A stretch of 13,408 nucleotides of DNA from an uncultured Spirochaetia bacterium (GTDB lineage Bacteria > Spirochaetota > CALGPD01): contig CALGPD010000347.1 in the NCBI GenBank assembly GCA_937960625.1, forward strand, positions 1-13,408, written 5' to 3'. This document shows positions 5,969 to 13,407 of the stretch, piece by piece (position 1 is the first letter of the stretch; the number at the start of each line of letters is the position of its first letter). The translations under genes and the position numbers were made by a program. Below the pieces are notes generated by a model. That model saw only the letters and a list, made by a program, of their open reading frames with translations, was not told the DNA's origin and did not search any database.

Positions 5969-6790
5969 ATGGATAAAAGTAGATTAGAAGAATTAAAGAA
6001 GATTGCTTTACAAGCAAGAAAAACCATTTTAAAGATGGCTGTGGGCCCGGGGTGTTTTGCAGGTTCATCTTTATCATTGGTTGACATTACTACGTATCTT
6101 TATAACGGATACTTAAATATTTCAAAAGATAATTTAGATGATGAAAACAGAGATTTTGTTTTTCTATCCAAAGGCCATACAGTTCCCGCGTTATACAGTG
6201 TTTTTGTGGAAAATGGAATACTGGATAAAAGCAGAATTGATAATCATTGGGACCCCAAAGATGATATATATTTGCACCCTAATAAAAACGTTCCGGGTAT
6301 TGAATTTCATTCAGGCTCTCTTGGCCACGGCTTAGGCCTTGCTGTGGGTGTCGCGCTTGATTCAAAAATACGAAAAAACGGAAGCAAAGCCGTAGTAATT
6401 ATCGGTGACGGTGAATTAAACGAAGGCTCAAACTGGGAATCACTTCTCGTTGCCATGACTTATAAACTGGATAATTTAATAATTATTATTGACAGAAATA
6501 AAATTCAAGCTAATAAAAAAACTGAAGACTTAGTTCCGCTTGAACCAGTTGAAGAAAAATTCAAAGCTTTCGGCTGCGCGGTAGAAAGAGGCAACGGTCA
6601 TGACTTTGAATGGCTTGATGAAACTTTCAGCAAAATTCCATTTGAAACGGGTAAACCTAACGTAATAATCGCTGATACTCTCCGAGGTAAAGGCGTGCCC
6701 AGCATTCAGGAAAGAGTTGACAGATGGTATTGTAGTTTTAATGAAGATGAATACAAAGAACTCATTAAAGAACTTGAAAATAACGCGTAG
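5969..6790 (+). CDS. Transketolase, N-terminal (TPP-binding) subunit
   Basis: The 273-residue product is the pyrophosphate-binding half of a split transketolase. SKGH (67-70), PGIEFHSGSLGHGLGLAVG (109-127) and the thiamine pyrophosphate motif GDGELNEG (146-153), followed by DRNKIQ (175-180), are all present and in family order. It pairs with the next gene, which supplies the Pyr domain. Together they amount to about 573 residues, against about 620-670 for a fused transketolase. Transketolases move a two-carbon ketol unit between sugar phosphates. Split forms occur widely, both in central metabolism and in dedicated biosynthetic clusters. Placement between the cytidylyltransferase and the aminotransferase argues that this copy works on a precursor of the cluster's sugar. 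The ATG has AAAGGA 7 bp upstream. Confidence 0.92.
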   Translation: MDKSRLEELKKIALQARKTILKMAVGPGCFAGSSLSLVDITTYLYNGYLNISKDNLDDENRDFVFLSKGHTVPALYSVFVENGILDKSRIDNHWDPKDDIYLHPNKNVPGIEFHSGSLGHGLGLAVGVALDSKIRKNGSKAVVIIGDGELNEGSNWESLLVAMTYKLDNLIIIIDRNKIQANKKTEDLVPLEPVEEKFKAFGCAVERGNGHDFEWLDETFSKIPFETGKPNVIIADTLRGKGVPSIQERVDRWYCSFNEDEYKELIKELENNA

Positions 6791-6815
6791 TTAAAATAGA
6801 TACAAGGAGAAATTA

Positions 6816-7718
6816 GTGGATTATCAAAGTATATTAAAAAAATTAATGAAAGAAGATGAGCGTTTCGTTGTAATGACAGCGGAAAACAGAGCGCTTTTAA
6901 GGGATTTCCCTGATAAATTAGAAGACCGTTTCGTTGATACGGGTATTACCGAGCAGGCATTAATAGGCTCAGGTGCAGGATTGGCATTAAGAGGGAGAAT
7001 TCCCGTTATTCACGCTTTAGCCGCATTTTTATCAATGCGTTGTTTTGAGTTCGTAAGAACAGACGCGGGTTTTCCAAACTTGCCTTTAAAACTCGTTGCT
7101 TTTATCCCCGGGTTATTATCCGAAGGAAACGGCCCAACGCATCAAGCCATCGAAGATGTGTCAATAATGCGCGGTATTCCAAACGTACATGTATTTTGCC
7201 CGGCTAATGCGCAGGATTGTACTATCGGGCTTGAGAAAGTGTTAAAGTCACCCAATCCAACGTACATACGTTATAATACCCGTCAAACAGAGTTTAAACA
7301 CAGCACTGATTTTGAAATCGGTAAAGCTGAAATTATATCAAAAGGCGAAGACGTTACATTATTAGTTTACGGAACTCTTTTTGAAGAAGCATTAAAAACA
7401 AAAGAAATGCTTGAAGCAAAGGGAATTAAAACGGGATTAATGAACTTAAGAATGGTTAAACCTTTGGACGAAGCCGCGATTTTAGACGCAGTGGAGAATA
7501 CTAAAAATTTAGTTACCATAGAAGACCATTTTCTAACAGGCGGGTTATTCACAGCCGTATCAGAACTGCTGGTTAAAAATAACAAATCAATTCCTGTTTT
7601 ACCAATTTCTCTTGAAGACCATTGGTTTAAGCCTGTGCAGTTAGATAAAATTTTAGAATTAGAAGGGTTTACTCCGGAAAAAATGAGTGAAAAAATCCAA
7701 AACAAATTTTTTAAGTAA
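6816..7718 (+). CDS. Transketolase, C-terminal (Pyr and C-terminal domain) subunit
   Basis: The 300-residue partner of the preceding protein. DTGITEQALIGSGAGLA (41-57) includes Glu46, the residue that activates the thiamine cofactor in this family. FVRTDAG (79-85) and GNGPTHQAIED (104-114) follow, the latter carrying the conserved His. The C-terminal domain includes LLVYGTLFEEA and LEDHW. All key residues look intact, so an active heterotetramer with the N subunit is expected. The start is GTG 6816, with AAGGAG (6804-6809) six bases before it. The 25-bp gap to the N-subunit gene and 11-bp gap to the aminotransferase gene mark one transcription unit. Confidence 0.92.
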   Translation: MDYQSILKKLMKEDERFVVMTAENRALLRDFPDKLEDRFVDTGITEQALIGSGAGLALRGRIPVIHALAAFLSMRCFEFVRTDAGFPNLPLKLVAFIPGLLSEGNGPTHQAIEDVSIMRGIPNVHVFCPANAQDCTIGLEKVLKSPNPTYIRYNTRQTEFKHSTDFEIGKAEIISKGEDVTLLVYGTLFEEALKTKEMLEAKGIKTGLMNLRMVKPLDEAAILDAVENTKNLVTIEDHFLTGGLFTAVSELLVKNNKSIPVLPISLEDHWFKPVQLDKILELEGFTPEKMSEKIQNKFFK

Positions 7719-7729
7719 GGAGAATAGCA

Positions 7730-9052
7730 ATGTCAAATAAAGTTGCTTTTAATAAAGATTATCCAAATATAGAAAAATCCGAAGAGATTTTTAAACGCTC
7801 TCAGGGTTTAATTCCTTCACATACACAAACTTTAGCAAAAGGCCCATCTCAGTTTACAAGAGGCGTTGCGCCTATTTATCTGGAAAAAGGTAAAGGCTGC
7901 CATGTGTGGGATGTGGACGGAAACGAATACCTTGATTACGTAATGGGTGTAGGCCCTTTAAGTTTAGGATATAATTACCCTAAAGTTAATGATGCTATTA
8001 AAAAACAGCTTGATAAAGGAATTGTATTTTCTTTAGTTAATCCGCTTGAAGTTGAAGTTTCAGAGTTAATTAAAGAAGTTATTCCTAACGCTGAATCAGT
8101 TAGAATTAGTAAAACCGGGGCAGATGTAACAAGCGCGGCAATTAGAGCTGCGCGCGCGTACACAGGAAGAACAAAAGTTTTAGGCTGCGGTTATCACGGA
8201 TGGCATGACTGGTATATTTCCGTTACTGATAGAAATAAAGGTATTCCGGAAGGTATAAAACAATTATCATTTACAATCAATTATAACGATATTGAATCTC
8301 TTGAAAAATCACTTGATGCTGATATAGCGTGCGTAATCATGGAGCCAACAGTATTTGACCCGCCGAAACCCGGTTACCTTGAAAAAGTTAAAGAGTTATG
8401 TGAGAAAAACGGAACTGTTCTGATCTTTGATGAGATGTGGACAGGGTTTAGATTAGCTTTAGGCGGAGCGCAGGAATATTTCGGTGTAACTCCTGATCTG
8501 GCAACGTATTCAAAAGCATGCGCTAACGGTATGCCCGTTGCCTTTATAACAGGTAAAAAAGAAATTATGCAGGTTTTTGAAAATGACGTTTTCTTTTATA
8601 CAACATTCGGAGGTGAAGCTTTGTCACTGGCAGCGTGTAAAGCAACAATCGAAGTAATGAAAGAGAAAAAAGTTCAGGAATACTTGTTCGCAAAAGGGAA
8701 AGTATTAAAACAAGGTATTTTAGACCTTATTAAAAAACACGATATTTCTTATCTCAACCTGATTGGCTTTGAACCCAGAACTCTTTTAATCATAGACGGC
8801 AGTGCGGGAAACGTTTTAGAAATCAAATCCTTAATGCAGCAGGAAATGATTAAGCGTGGTATCCTATGGGCTGGCTATCATAATATTTCATTCTCTCATA
8901 CTGATAAAGACATTGATTATACGTTAAAAGTATACGATGAAGTATTGCCTATTGTGAAAAAAGCCGTTGCGGATGGTAACGTAAGAGAGCAGTTAAAAGG
9001 CGAGCCTGTGTCCGCGGTATTTAAACGCGTCGGCCAGCCAAAAGTGAACTAA
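7730..9052 (+). CDS. Class III PLP aminotransferase, glutamate-1-semialdehyde aminomutase-like
   Basis: The 440-residue enzyme follows the fold-type I class III layout. VWDVDGNEYLDY (59-70) is the N-terminal strand, SKTGADVTSAAIRAAR (127-142) the cofactor phosphate region and GYHGWHDW (154-161) the ring-stacking motif. Asp234 in IFDEMWTGFR pairs with the PLP nitrogen, and Lys262 in TYSKACANG is the Schiff-base lysine. These are the hallmarks of the HemL branch. In a glycan cluster such enzymes more likely transaminate a keto- or aldo-sugar than make 5-aminolevulinate. The dehydrogenase next door could supply the carbonyl. AAGGAG (7717-7722) overlaps the preceding stop codon. Active-site residues are complete. 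Substrate unknown. Confidence 0.88.
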   Translation: MSNKVAFNKDYPNIEKSEEIFKRSQGLIPSHTQTLAKGPSQFTRGVAPIYLEKGKGCHVWDVDGNEYLDYVMGVGPLSLGYNYPKVNDAIKKQLDKGIVFSLVNPLEVEVSELIKEVIPNAESVRISKTGADVTSAAIRAARAYTGRTKVLGCGYHGWHDWYISVTDRNKGIPEGIKQLSFTINYNDIESLEKSLDADIACVIMEPTVFDPPKPGYLEKVKELCEKNGTVLIFDEMWTGFRLALGGAQEYFGVTPDLATYSKACANGMPVAFITGKKEIMQVFENDVFFYTTFGGEALSLAACKATIEVMKEKKVQEYLFAKGKVLKQGILDLIKKHDISYLNLIGFEPRTLLIIDGSAGNVLEIKSLMQQEMIKRGILWAGYHNISFSHTDKDIDYTLKVYDEVLPIVKKAVADGNVREQLKGEPVSAVFKRVGQPKVN

Positions 9053-9061
9053 GGAACGAAT

Positions 9062-9868
9062 ATGTTAGAAGAATTTTCATTAAAAGGCAAAGTTGCCATA
9101 GTAACCGGCGCAGTGGGTTTAATAGGAAAAGAGCATTGCATAGCATTATCTGAAGCTGGAGCGAATGTTATTGCTGTAGATTTAAACGGAGAAAAATGCG
9201 CTGAAGTCGCGAAAGGCCTTGAAACCGAAAGCATAGGAGTTGGAACTGATATTACTGATAAAGCTTCACTTGAAAACTTAAAAGAAAAGGTTTTATCAAA
9301 ATACGGCAGGATTGACGTTCTCGTTAATAATGCAGCGATAAACGAAATGTTTGAAGACCCGAATATGGCAGCAGAGCAGTCAAAGTTTGAAAATCTTCCT
9401 TTAGATATATGGAAGAAAATGGTTGATGTAAATATAACGGGTATGTTCTTAATATGTCAGGTTATAGGCTCTTATATGGCTGAACAGGGAAAAGGCAGCA
9501 TTATAAACGTTGCCTCTACTTATGGAATTGTTGCTCCTGACCAGTCTATTTACAAAGACGAAAACGGAAACCAGAAATTTTATAAATCTCCGGCATACCC
9601 CACAACGAAAGGCGCTGTGTTAAACTTTACCCGTTACCTTGCTTCTTATTGGGGAAACAAGGGCGTTAGAGTTAACACATTATCACCGGGCGGTGTTGAG
9701 AATAATCAGGATGCTTATTTTCAAAAGCTGTATTCGGCAAAAACGCCTTTGGGTAGAATGTCTAAACGGACAGAATACCGGGGAGCTGTTGTGTTCTTAG
9801 CGAGTGACGCATCGAGTTATATGACAGGAGCTAATCTCGTTGTAGACGGCGGCTGGACGTGCTGGTAA
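9062..9868 (+). CDS. Short-chain dehydrogenase/reductase
   Basis: The 268-residue classical SDR has the cofactor motif TGAVGLIG (15-22), NNAA (89-92), the catalytic Ser152 in NVASTYG and Tyr179-x3-Lys183 in AYPTTKG. SPGGV (208-212) and VDGGWTCW (261-268) close the fold. Asp40 at the end of the second strand favours NAD over NADP. The extended loop between the Ser and Tyr motifs (YKDENGNQKFYKS) is larger than in most SDRs. It is a feature seen in PtmA-like enzymes of flagellin glycan pathways, a comparison made from memory. Its place directly after the aminotransferase suggests oxidation of a sugar hydroxyl to the ketone that is then aminated. The ribosome binding site AAGGAA overlaps the upstream stop codon. 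Confidence 0.9.
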   Translation: MLEEFSLKGKVAIVTGAVGLIGKEHCIALSEAGANVIAVDLNGEKCAEVAKGLETESIGVGTDITDKASLENLKEKVLSKYGRIDVLVNNAAINEMFEDPNMAAEQSKFENLPLDIWKKMVDVNITGMFLICQVIGSYMAEQGKGSIINVASTYGIVAPDQSIYKDENGNQKFYKSPAYPTTKGAVLNFTRYLASYWGNKGVRVNTLSPGGVENNQDAYFQKLYSAKTPLGRMSKRTEYRGAVVFLASDASSYMTGANLVVDGGWTCW

Positions 9869-9886
9869 TATTTTAAGGATGAAAAA

Positions 9887-10402
9887 TTGAGCAAGTATTT
9901 AATAGAAAAAATGCAAAAAGTAAAATATTTACTTACGGATTGTGACGGTGTTTTAACAGACGGAGCAGTTTATTATAATGATCAGGGTGAGGAATTAAAA
10001 AAATTCTATTACCGTGACGGAATGGGAGTAGAACGTGTTAGAAAGTTCGCGGGTATCGACGTGGGCATAATAACAGGTGAGAATTCCATGCCGCTTAAAA
10101 AACGGGCTGAAAAATTAAAAATTCAGGAATTACACCTTGGCATTAAGGATAAACTTAAAACCCTTGATGATATTCTAGAACGGCACAATTTAAAATATGA
10201 AGAGATTGCTTATATCGGTGATGATATGAATGATCTTGAAATTATAAAGAAAGTAGGTGTGTCTGCATGCCCCGCGGATGCATTTGACTATATAAAAGAT
10301 TACGTAGATTATGAATGCAGAACAACCGGAGGCGGAGGCGCGTTCCGTGAGTTTTGCGAAAAAATAATATCTGCAAAAAAGAGAGGAGAAAACAATGAAT
10401 AA
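9887..10402 (+). CDS. KdsC-type HAD phosphatase
   Basis: The 171-residue protein matches the small cap-less HAD phosphatases that act on Kdo-8-phosphate and nonulosonate-9-phosphates. The nucleophile motif is LTDCDGVLTDG (16-26), with Asp18 and Asp20. IITGEN gives motif II, a lysine near residue 80-90 gives motif III, and IGDDMNDLE gives the metal-binding motif IV. The length equals that of KdsC (about 170-190), and such proteins form tetramers. The presence of a phosphatase implies that the neighbouring NeuB-like synthase makes a phosphorylated product. The start is TTG 9887 behind AAGGAT (9875-9880). The gene overlaps the NeuB-like gene by 8 bp, so the two are likely translated together. 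Confidence 0.88.
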   Translation: MSKYLIEKMQKVKYLLTDCDGVLTDGAVYYNDQGEELKKFYYRDGMGVERVRKFAGIDVGIITGENSMPLKKRAEKLKIQELHLGIKDKLKTLDDILERHNLKYEEIAYIGDDMNDLEIIKKVGVSACPADAFDYIKDYVDYECRTTGGGGAFREFCEKIISAKKRGENNE

Positions 10403-11267
10403 AATCAAAGTTGGCGACAAATTCATCGGAGAAGGTGCACCTGTTTATTTTATTGCAGAAATAGGAATAAACCATAACGGGTCACTGGATTTTGCTAAAA
10501 AGATTATTGATGATTCGGTTAAAGCCGGTTGTCATGCAGTTAAGTTTCAAAAACGTACACCTGAGATTTGCGTTCCTAAAGAACAATGGGAAGTGCAAAG
10601 AGAAACTCCCTGGGGAATTATGTCTTATATCGAATACAAACATAAAGTTGAATTCGGTGAAGACGAATTTAAAGAAGTTGACCGCTATTGTAAAGAAAAA
10701 GGAATTGATTGGTTTGCTTCATGCTGGGATTTACCTTCTGTTGACTTTATTGAACAGTTTAACCCGGTAATGTATAAAGCAGCTTCCGCTTCTTTAACAG
10801 ACCTTGAACTTTTAAAGAAAATGCAGGACACTGGCAAGCCTTTAATGATATCAACGGGTATGTCAACATGGGAAGAAATTCAATCAGCAGTTGATTACCT
10901 CGGTGAAGAAGGCCTTATGATTGCACATTCAACGAGCAGCTATCCTGCTCCTGTTGAAGAGTTAAACTTAAAAATGATTCACACTTTAATGGAAAAATTC
11001 CCGAAAAGCGTAATCGGATACTCAGGCCATGAAGTCGGCCTTGCTCCGACTTATGCATCCGTTGCTCTAGGCGCGAAGTTTATTGAGCGTCACGTTACTC
11101 TAGACAGGGCGATGTGGGGAAGCGACCATGCCGCAAGTGTTGAGATGCACGGTGTTGAGCGCTTAATGAGCCATATTAAAGACATTGAATCAGCTTTAGG
11201 CGATGGTGTTAAAAAAGTGTATGAAAGTGAAATGGGACCTCGTAAAAAATTACGCAAAGTAAAATAG
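10395..11267 (+). CDS. neuB: NeuB-family PEP-condensing sugar acid synthase lacking the SAF domain
   Basis: The 290-residue TIM-barrel enzyme condenses phosphoenolpyruvate with an aldose (phosphate) to a 3-deoxy-2-ulosonic acid. AEIGINHNGS (21-30), AVKFQKRTPE (48-57), HSTSSYPAP (178-186), GYSGHE (208-213, metal His212) and FIERHVTLDR (229-238, His233), followed by GSDH (242-245), are the catalytic landmarks of NeuB, SpsE, LegI and PseI. Most of these relatives are about 340-350 residues and end in an antifreeze-like SAF domain. This one stops at RKKLRKVK, just where the SAF linker starts. Because that domain helps bind the acylamino sugar in NeuB, the substrate here may be non-acylated or smaller. 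A strong terminator follows at once. The coupled phosphatase gene suggests a sugar-phosphate substrate. Confidence 0.9.
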   Translation: MNKIKVGDKFIGEGAPVYFIAEIGINHNGSLDFAKKIIDDSVKAGCHAVKFQKRTPEICVPKEQWEVQRETPWGIMSYIEYKHKVEFGEDEFKEVDRYCKEKGIDWFASCWDLPSVDFIEQFNPVMYKAASASLTDLELLKKMQDTGKPLMISTGMSTWEEIQSAVDYLGEEGLMIAHSTSSYPAPVEELNLKMIHTLMEKFPKSVIGYSGHEVGLAPTYASVALGAKFIERHVTLDRAMWGSDHAASVEMHGVERLMSHIKDIESALGDGVKKVYESEMGPRKKLRKVK

Positions 11268-11274
11268 ATTAATT

Positions 11275-11308
11275 AGAAAACGCTAAAAAGCGTTTTCTAT
11301 TTTTTTTT
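11275..11308 (+). terminator. Strong intrinsic terminator within the sugar cluster
   Basis: AGAAAACGCT (11275-11284), an AAAA loop and AGCGTTTTCT (11289-11298) make a perfect 10-bp stem. Nine Ts follow at 11300-11308. It lies 7 bases after the NeuB-like stop codon and its T-tract ends 11 bases before the next start codon. Confidence 0.9.
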
Positions 11309-11319
11309 GGAGACATAAA

Positions 11320-11772
11320 ATGATATTAATGGACTTAAATGATGAAAATCACGATTTTAAATTTAGCGGATTAATGCAAAAAGCATTTGTATTTTTAAAG
11401 AATCTTGACAATACAGCAGAAGACGGAGAGATTGAGATTTCCGGCCGAGATTTATACGCTGTAATTGCAACAGCTGAAACACAAGACCCTAAAGAAAGGT
11501 TTTATGAAGCGCATGATGAATATGTTGATATTCATTTAGTTTTACAGGGTGAGCAAATAATTAAATGGCTTCCGGTTAACAAGTTTTCTCCGGTTGAATA
11601 CAATAGTGACAACGACTTTTATAAGTTTGAAGAAAACTTACCTGGTTCTGAAATTAGAATGCAGGATAAAAACATAGCAATATTTTATCCGGGTGACGCA
11701 CATATGCCGCTTTGTAAAATAGACAAAGAAATGGAAATTCGGGTATGCGTTGTAAAGGTTAAGTTTAAATAA
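11320..11772 (+). CDS. YhcH/YjgK/YiaL-family (NanQ-like) sugar anomerase
   Basis: The 150-residue single-domain protein belongs to the cupin-like YhcH/YjgK/YiaL (DUF386) family. ERFYEAHDEYVDIHLVLQG (59-77) holds the conserved E-x-H-x-x-Y-x-D-x-H metal and substrate site, and IFYPGDAHMP (121-130) contains the second His. E. coli YhcH (NanQ) speeds the alpha/beta anomerisation of N-acetylneuraminate, a known activity for the family. That suits a cluster making a ulosonic acid that must reach the CMP-synthetase in the right anomer. GGAGA (11309-11313) sits immediately after the terminator T-tract. No promoter can fit between them, so the gene depends on readthrough. Length agrees with the family (about 150-155). 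Confidence 0.88.
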   Translation: MILMDLNDENHDFKFSGLMQKAFVFLKNLDNTAEDGEIEISGRDLYAVIATAETQDPKERFYEAHDEYVDIHLVLQGEQIIKWLPVNKFSPVEYNSDNDFYKFEENLPGSEIRMQDKNIAIFYPGDAHMPLCKIDKEMEIRVCVVKVKFK

Positions 11773-11785
11773 CCGTGTTCACGGT
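11772..11785 (+). terminator. Small hairpin after the anomerase gene
   Basis: ACCGT (11772-11776) and ACGGT (11781-11785) pair around GTTC, starting at the last base of the stop codon. Four Ts occur a little downstream. It is a short GC-containing stem and may be a weak terminator or a stability element. Confidence 0.3.
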
Positions 11786-11808
11786 AGTTTTAAGAAGAGG
11801 GTAGGCAC

Positions 11809-12828
11809 ATTAAGAAATATCTAAAATATTTAAACGTTTTATTTTTTTTAGTCGGAGTGGGTCTTTTCGCTTATATGCTTAAAGACGTGGGCATTGAAAG
11901 CTTATGGAAAAAAGTCGTTGAAATGGACTGGAGGATAATAATCCTTTTATCATTCCATGCTTTTTTCTTTTTCTTTCAAGCCTTGTCGTGGTGGAAATGT
12001 ATTGACCATAACAAATCCAAAGCGAAATTTAAAGACGTTTATTTAATCAAAGCAACGGGTTGGACTGTAGCAGAAATAACACCGCTTGGTGCTGCAATGG
12101 GTGAAACGTTTAAAGGCTATTTAATAGGAAGGCACGTTGAAAAATCAACTGTAATATCATCACTTTTATTATACAATACAATTCACACTTTTGTTACCAT
12201 ATCCATGATAATAATCGGTGTAATTTTTCTCTTTACGCTTATACCAGTAACCATAGTAACCAAAGTCATTATTTTAGCAGTACTCGGTGTTCTTCTATTC
12301 GGATTATTCATGCTTGTACGCCAGCAGCATAAAGGCTTTATTACATCCATCATCACGTTGTTAATGAAGTTTAGTTTTCTAAAAGAAAAACTCGAAGCTA
12401 AACTCCCAAGAGCGCGTGAAGTAGACGAAGAAATGCGTCATTTCTGGCAAAACAAAAAATGGGATTTTATTCTGTCTTATATTTTTCAAATGAGCGCAAA
12501 AGTTGTTGAAGCTTTTGAACTATGGGTAATAATGCAGTTTTTAAATTATCCTATTTCTTTTTTACACGCGAGCTTTTTATTTATAATAACAGCCATGATA
12601 TTTATAGTAGGTTTCTTTGTTCCTTCGCAAATAGGCGTTGTAGAGGGCGGAATGAACCGTTCGTTTAGTTTACTCGGTTTAAATCCCGTGTTCGGAACAT
12701 TGATGGCGATTTTTAGAAGAATCCGCGTTGTATTTTGGATAGGCGTTGGGCTTTTAATAATTCTGCTTAAAGGCGCGTTTAGAAAAGCCAAGAGAGATGC
12801 GGAATTGGCAACGAAGAATCAGGCGTAG
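11809..12828 (+). CDS. AglD/UPF0104-type (LPG synthase TM-like) membrane protein, apparent ATT start
   Basis: Reading from ATT at 11809 gives 339 residues beginning (M)KKYLKYLNVLFFLVGVGLF, a proper first membrane helix with basic residues ahead. GAGGG (11797-11801) sits seven bases upstream. The first conventional start, GTG 11857, would cut that helix in half and has no ribosome binding site. About eight helices are visible. The family motifs TPLGAAMGETFKGYLI (about 91-106) and FVPSQIGVVEGGM (about 270-282) match the lysylphosphatidylglycerol synthase TM region/UPF0104 group. That group includes AglD, an archaeal protein in lipid-linked glycan transfer. No lysyltransferase domain is attached. 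It closes the cluster, so a role in moving or transferring the lipid-linked sugar across the membrane is a reasonable inference. It is not shown by the sequence. Confidence 0.85.
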   Translation: MKKYLKYLNVLFFLVGVGLFAYMLKDVGIESLWKKVVEMDWRIIILLSFHAFFFFFQALSWWKCIDHNKSKAKFKDVYLIKATGWTVAEITPLGAAMGETFKGYLIGRHVEKSTVISSLLLYNTIHTFVTISMIIIGVIFLFTLIPVTIVTKVIILAVLGVLLFGLFMLVRQQHKGFITSIITLLMKFSFLKEKLEAKLPRAREVDEEMRHFWQNKKWDFILSYIFQMSAKVVEAFELWVIMQFLNYPISFLHASFLFIITAMIFIVGFFVPSQIGVVEGGMNRSFSLLGLNPVFGTLMAIFRRIRVVFWIGVGLLIILLKGAFRKAKRDAELATKNQA

Positions 12829-12846
12829 GAAATACAATTTTTTAAT

Positions 12847-12875
12847 GTGGGCTAGTTTTTTAGCCCACTAGTTTT
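12847..12875 (+). terminator. Probable end-of-cluster terminator
   Basis: GTGGGCTA (12847-12854) and TAGCCCAC (12861-12868) form a perfect 8-bp GC-rich stem with a GTTTTT loop, 18 bases after the last sugar gene. The following T-tract is short (TAGTTTT), so termination may be partial. It lies between convergent genes. Confidence 0.65.
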
Positions 12876-12909
12876 GGGATTCGCACGGGATGTTTGGTAG
12901 CTCGGTAGA

Positions 12910-13407
12910 TTACTCTCGATTAAGTTCGAGTTTTACCGCTTTTTTAGCATCTTCCTGATTACATGTCTGTGGTGGACTAAACACCTTACCTCTTGCTTTT
13001 AACTCTCGATATTTTTGAATTAAGCTTCTTTTATAATTATACTGCTTTTCAAGTGAATAATTTAGAATCGTCGACATCCGAAATTCAATTCTTTTTGTAG
13101 CAGGAAAATAATAAATATTTATTATATCTGTCCAATAATACTTTGCATTTATATCATCACCATTTATTATAACTTTTAAATCTTTATCTATTCTCTGAAG
13201 ATAAAATCGGCTATACAAAAAATCCAATTCAGATAATCCTCTTTCTTTTATTTTATCTTTTTTATTTTCATAAACTTCATCAAATTTTTTTCTGTCTTTT
13301 TCACTTAAAGCAATAACGTCAATTGAATCTATAGTATAAGCTTTTGGTGGTTTACGCTGATATTTATAACCAATGGATTTTAAAGCAATTTCGGGGGAGA
13401 TATAACC
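12910..13407 (-). CDS. Unrecognised protein, N-terminus beyond right window edge
   Basis: On the minus strand the frame is open from base 13407 to TAA at 12910-12912, giving the last 165 residues. The visible part starts GYISPEIALKSIGYKYQRK and contains IDVIALSEKDRKKFDEVYEN, then FYLQRIDKDLKVIINGDDIN, then FRMSTILNYSLEKQYNYKR and ends LELNRE. It is rich in Lys, Tyr and Ile, soluble-looking and without membrane segments. I do not recognise the family. The in-frame TTG at 13227 could be taken for a start. However, the frame continues 60 codons upstream with the same composition and no stop, so the gene most likely enters from the right. It converges on the sugar cluster and is not part of it. 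Confidence 0.6.
   Translation of the reverse strand, partial: GYISPEIALKSIGYKYQRKPPKAYTIDSIDVIALSEKDRKKFDEVYENKKDKIKERGLSELDFLYSRFYLQRIDKDLKVIINGDDINAKYYWTDIINIYYFPATKRIEFRMSTILNYSLEKQYNYKRSLIQKYRELKARGKVFSPPQTCNQEDAKKAVKLELNRE

Noticed and set aside
7730..9052. Annotation as HemL (tetrapyrrole synthesis)
   Set aside because: The family is right, but its place between transketolase and SDR genes in a CMP-sugar cluster points to a sugar aminotransferase, not aminolevulinate synthesis.
12888..12948. tRNA-like words (GGTAGCTCGGTAGA and AGTTCGAG) after the sugar cluster
   Set aside because: The boxes are too close together for a full tRNA and no acceptor, anticodon or T stem can be paired. Much of the stretch is also coding on the minus strand.
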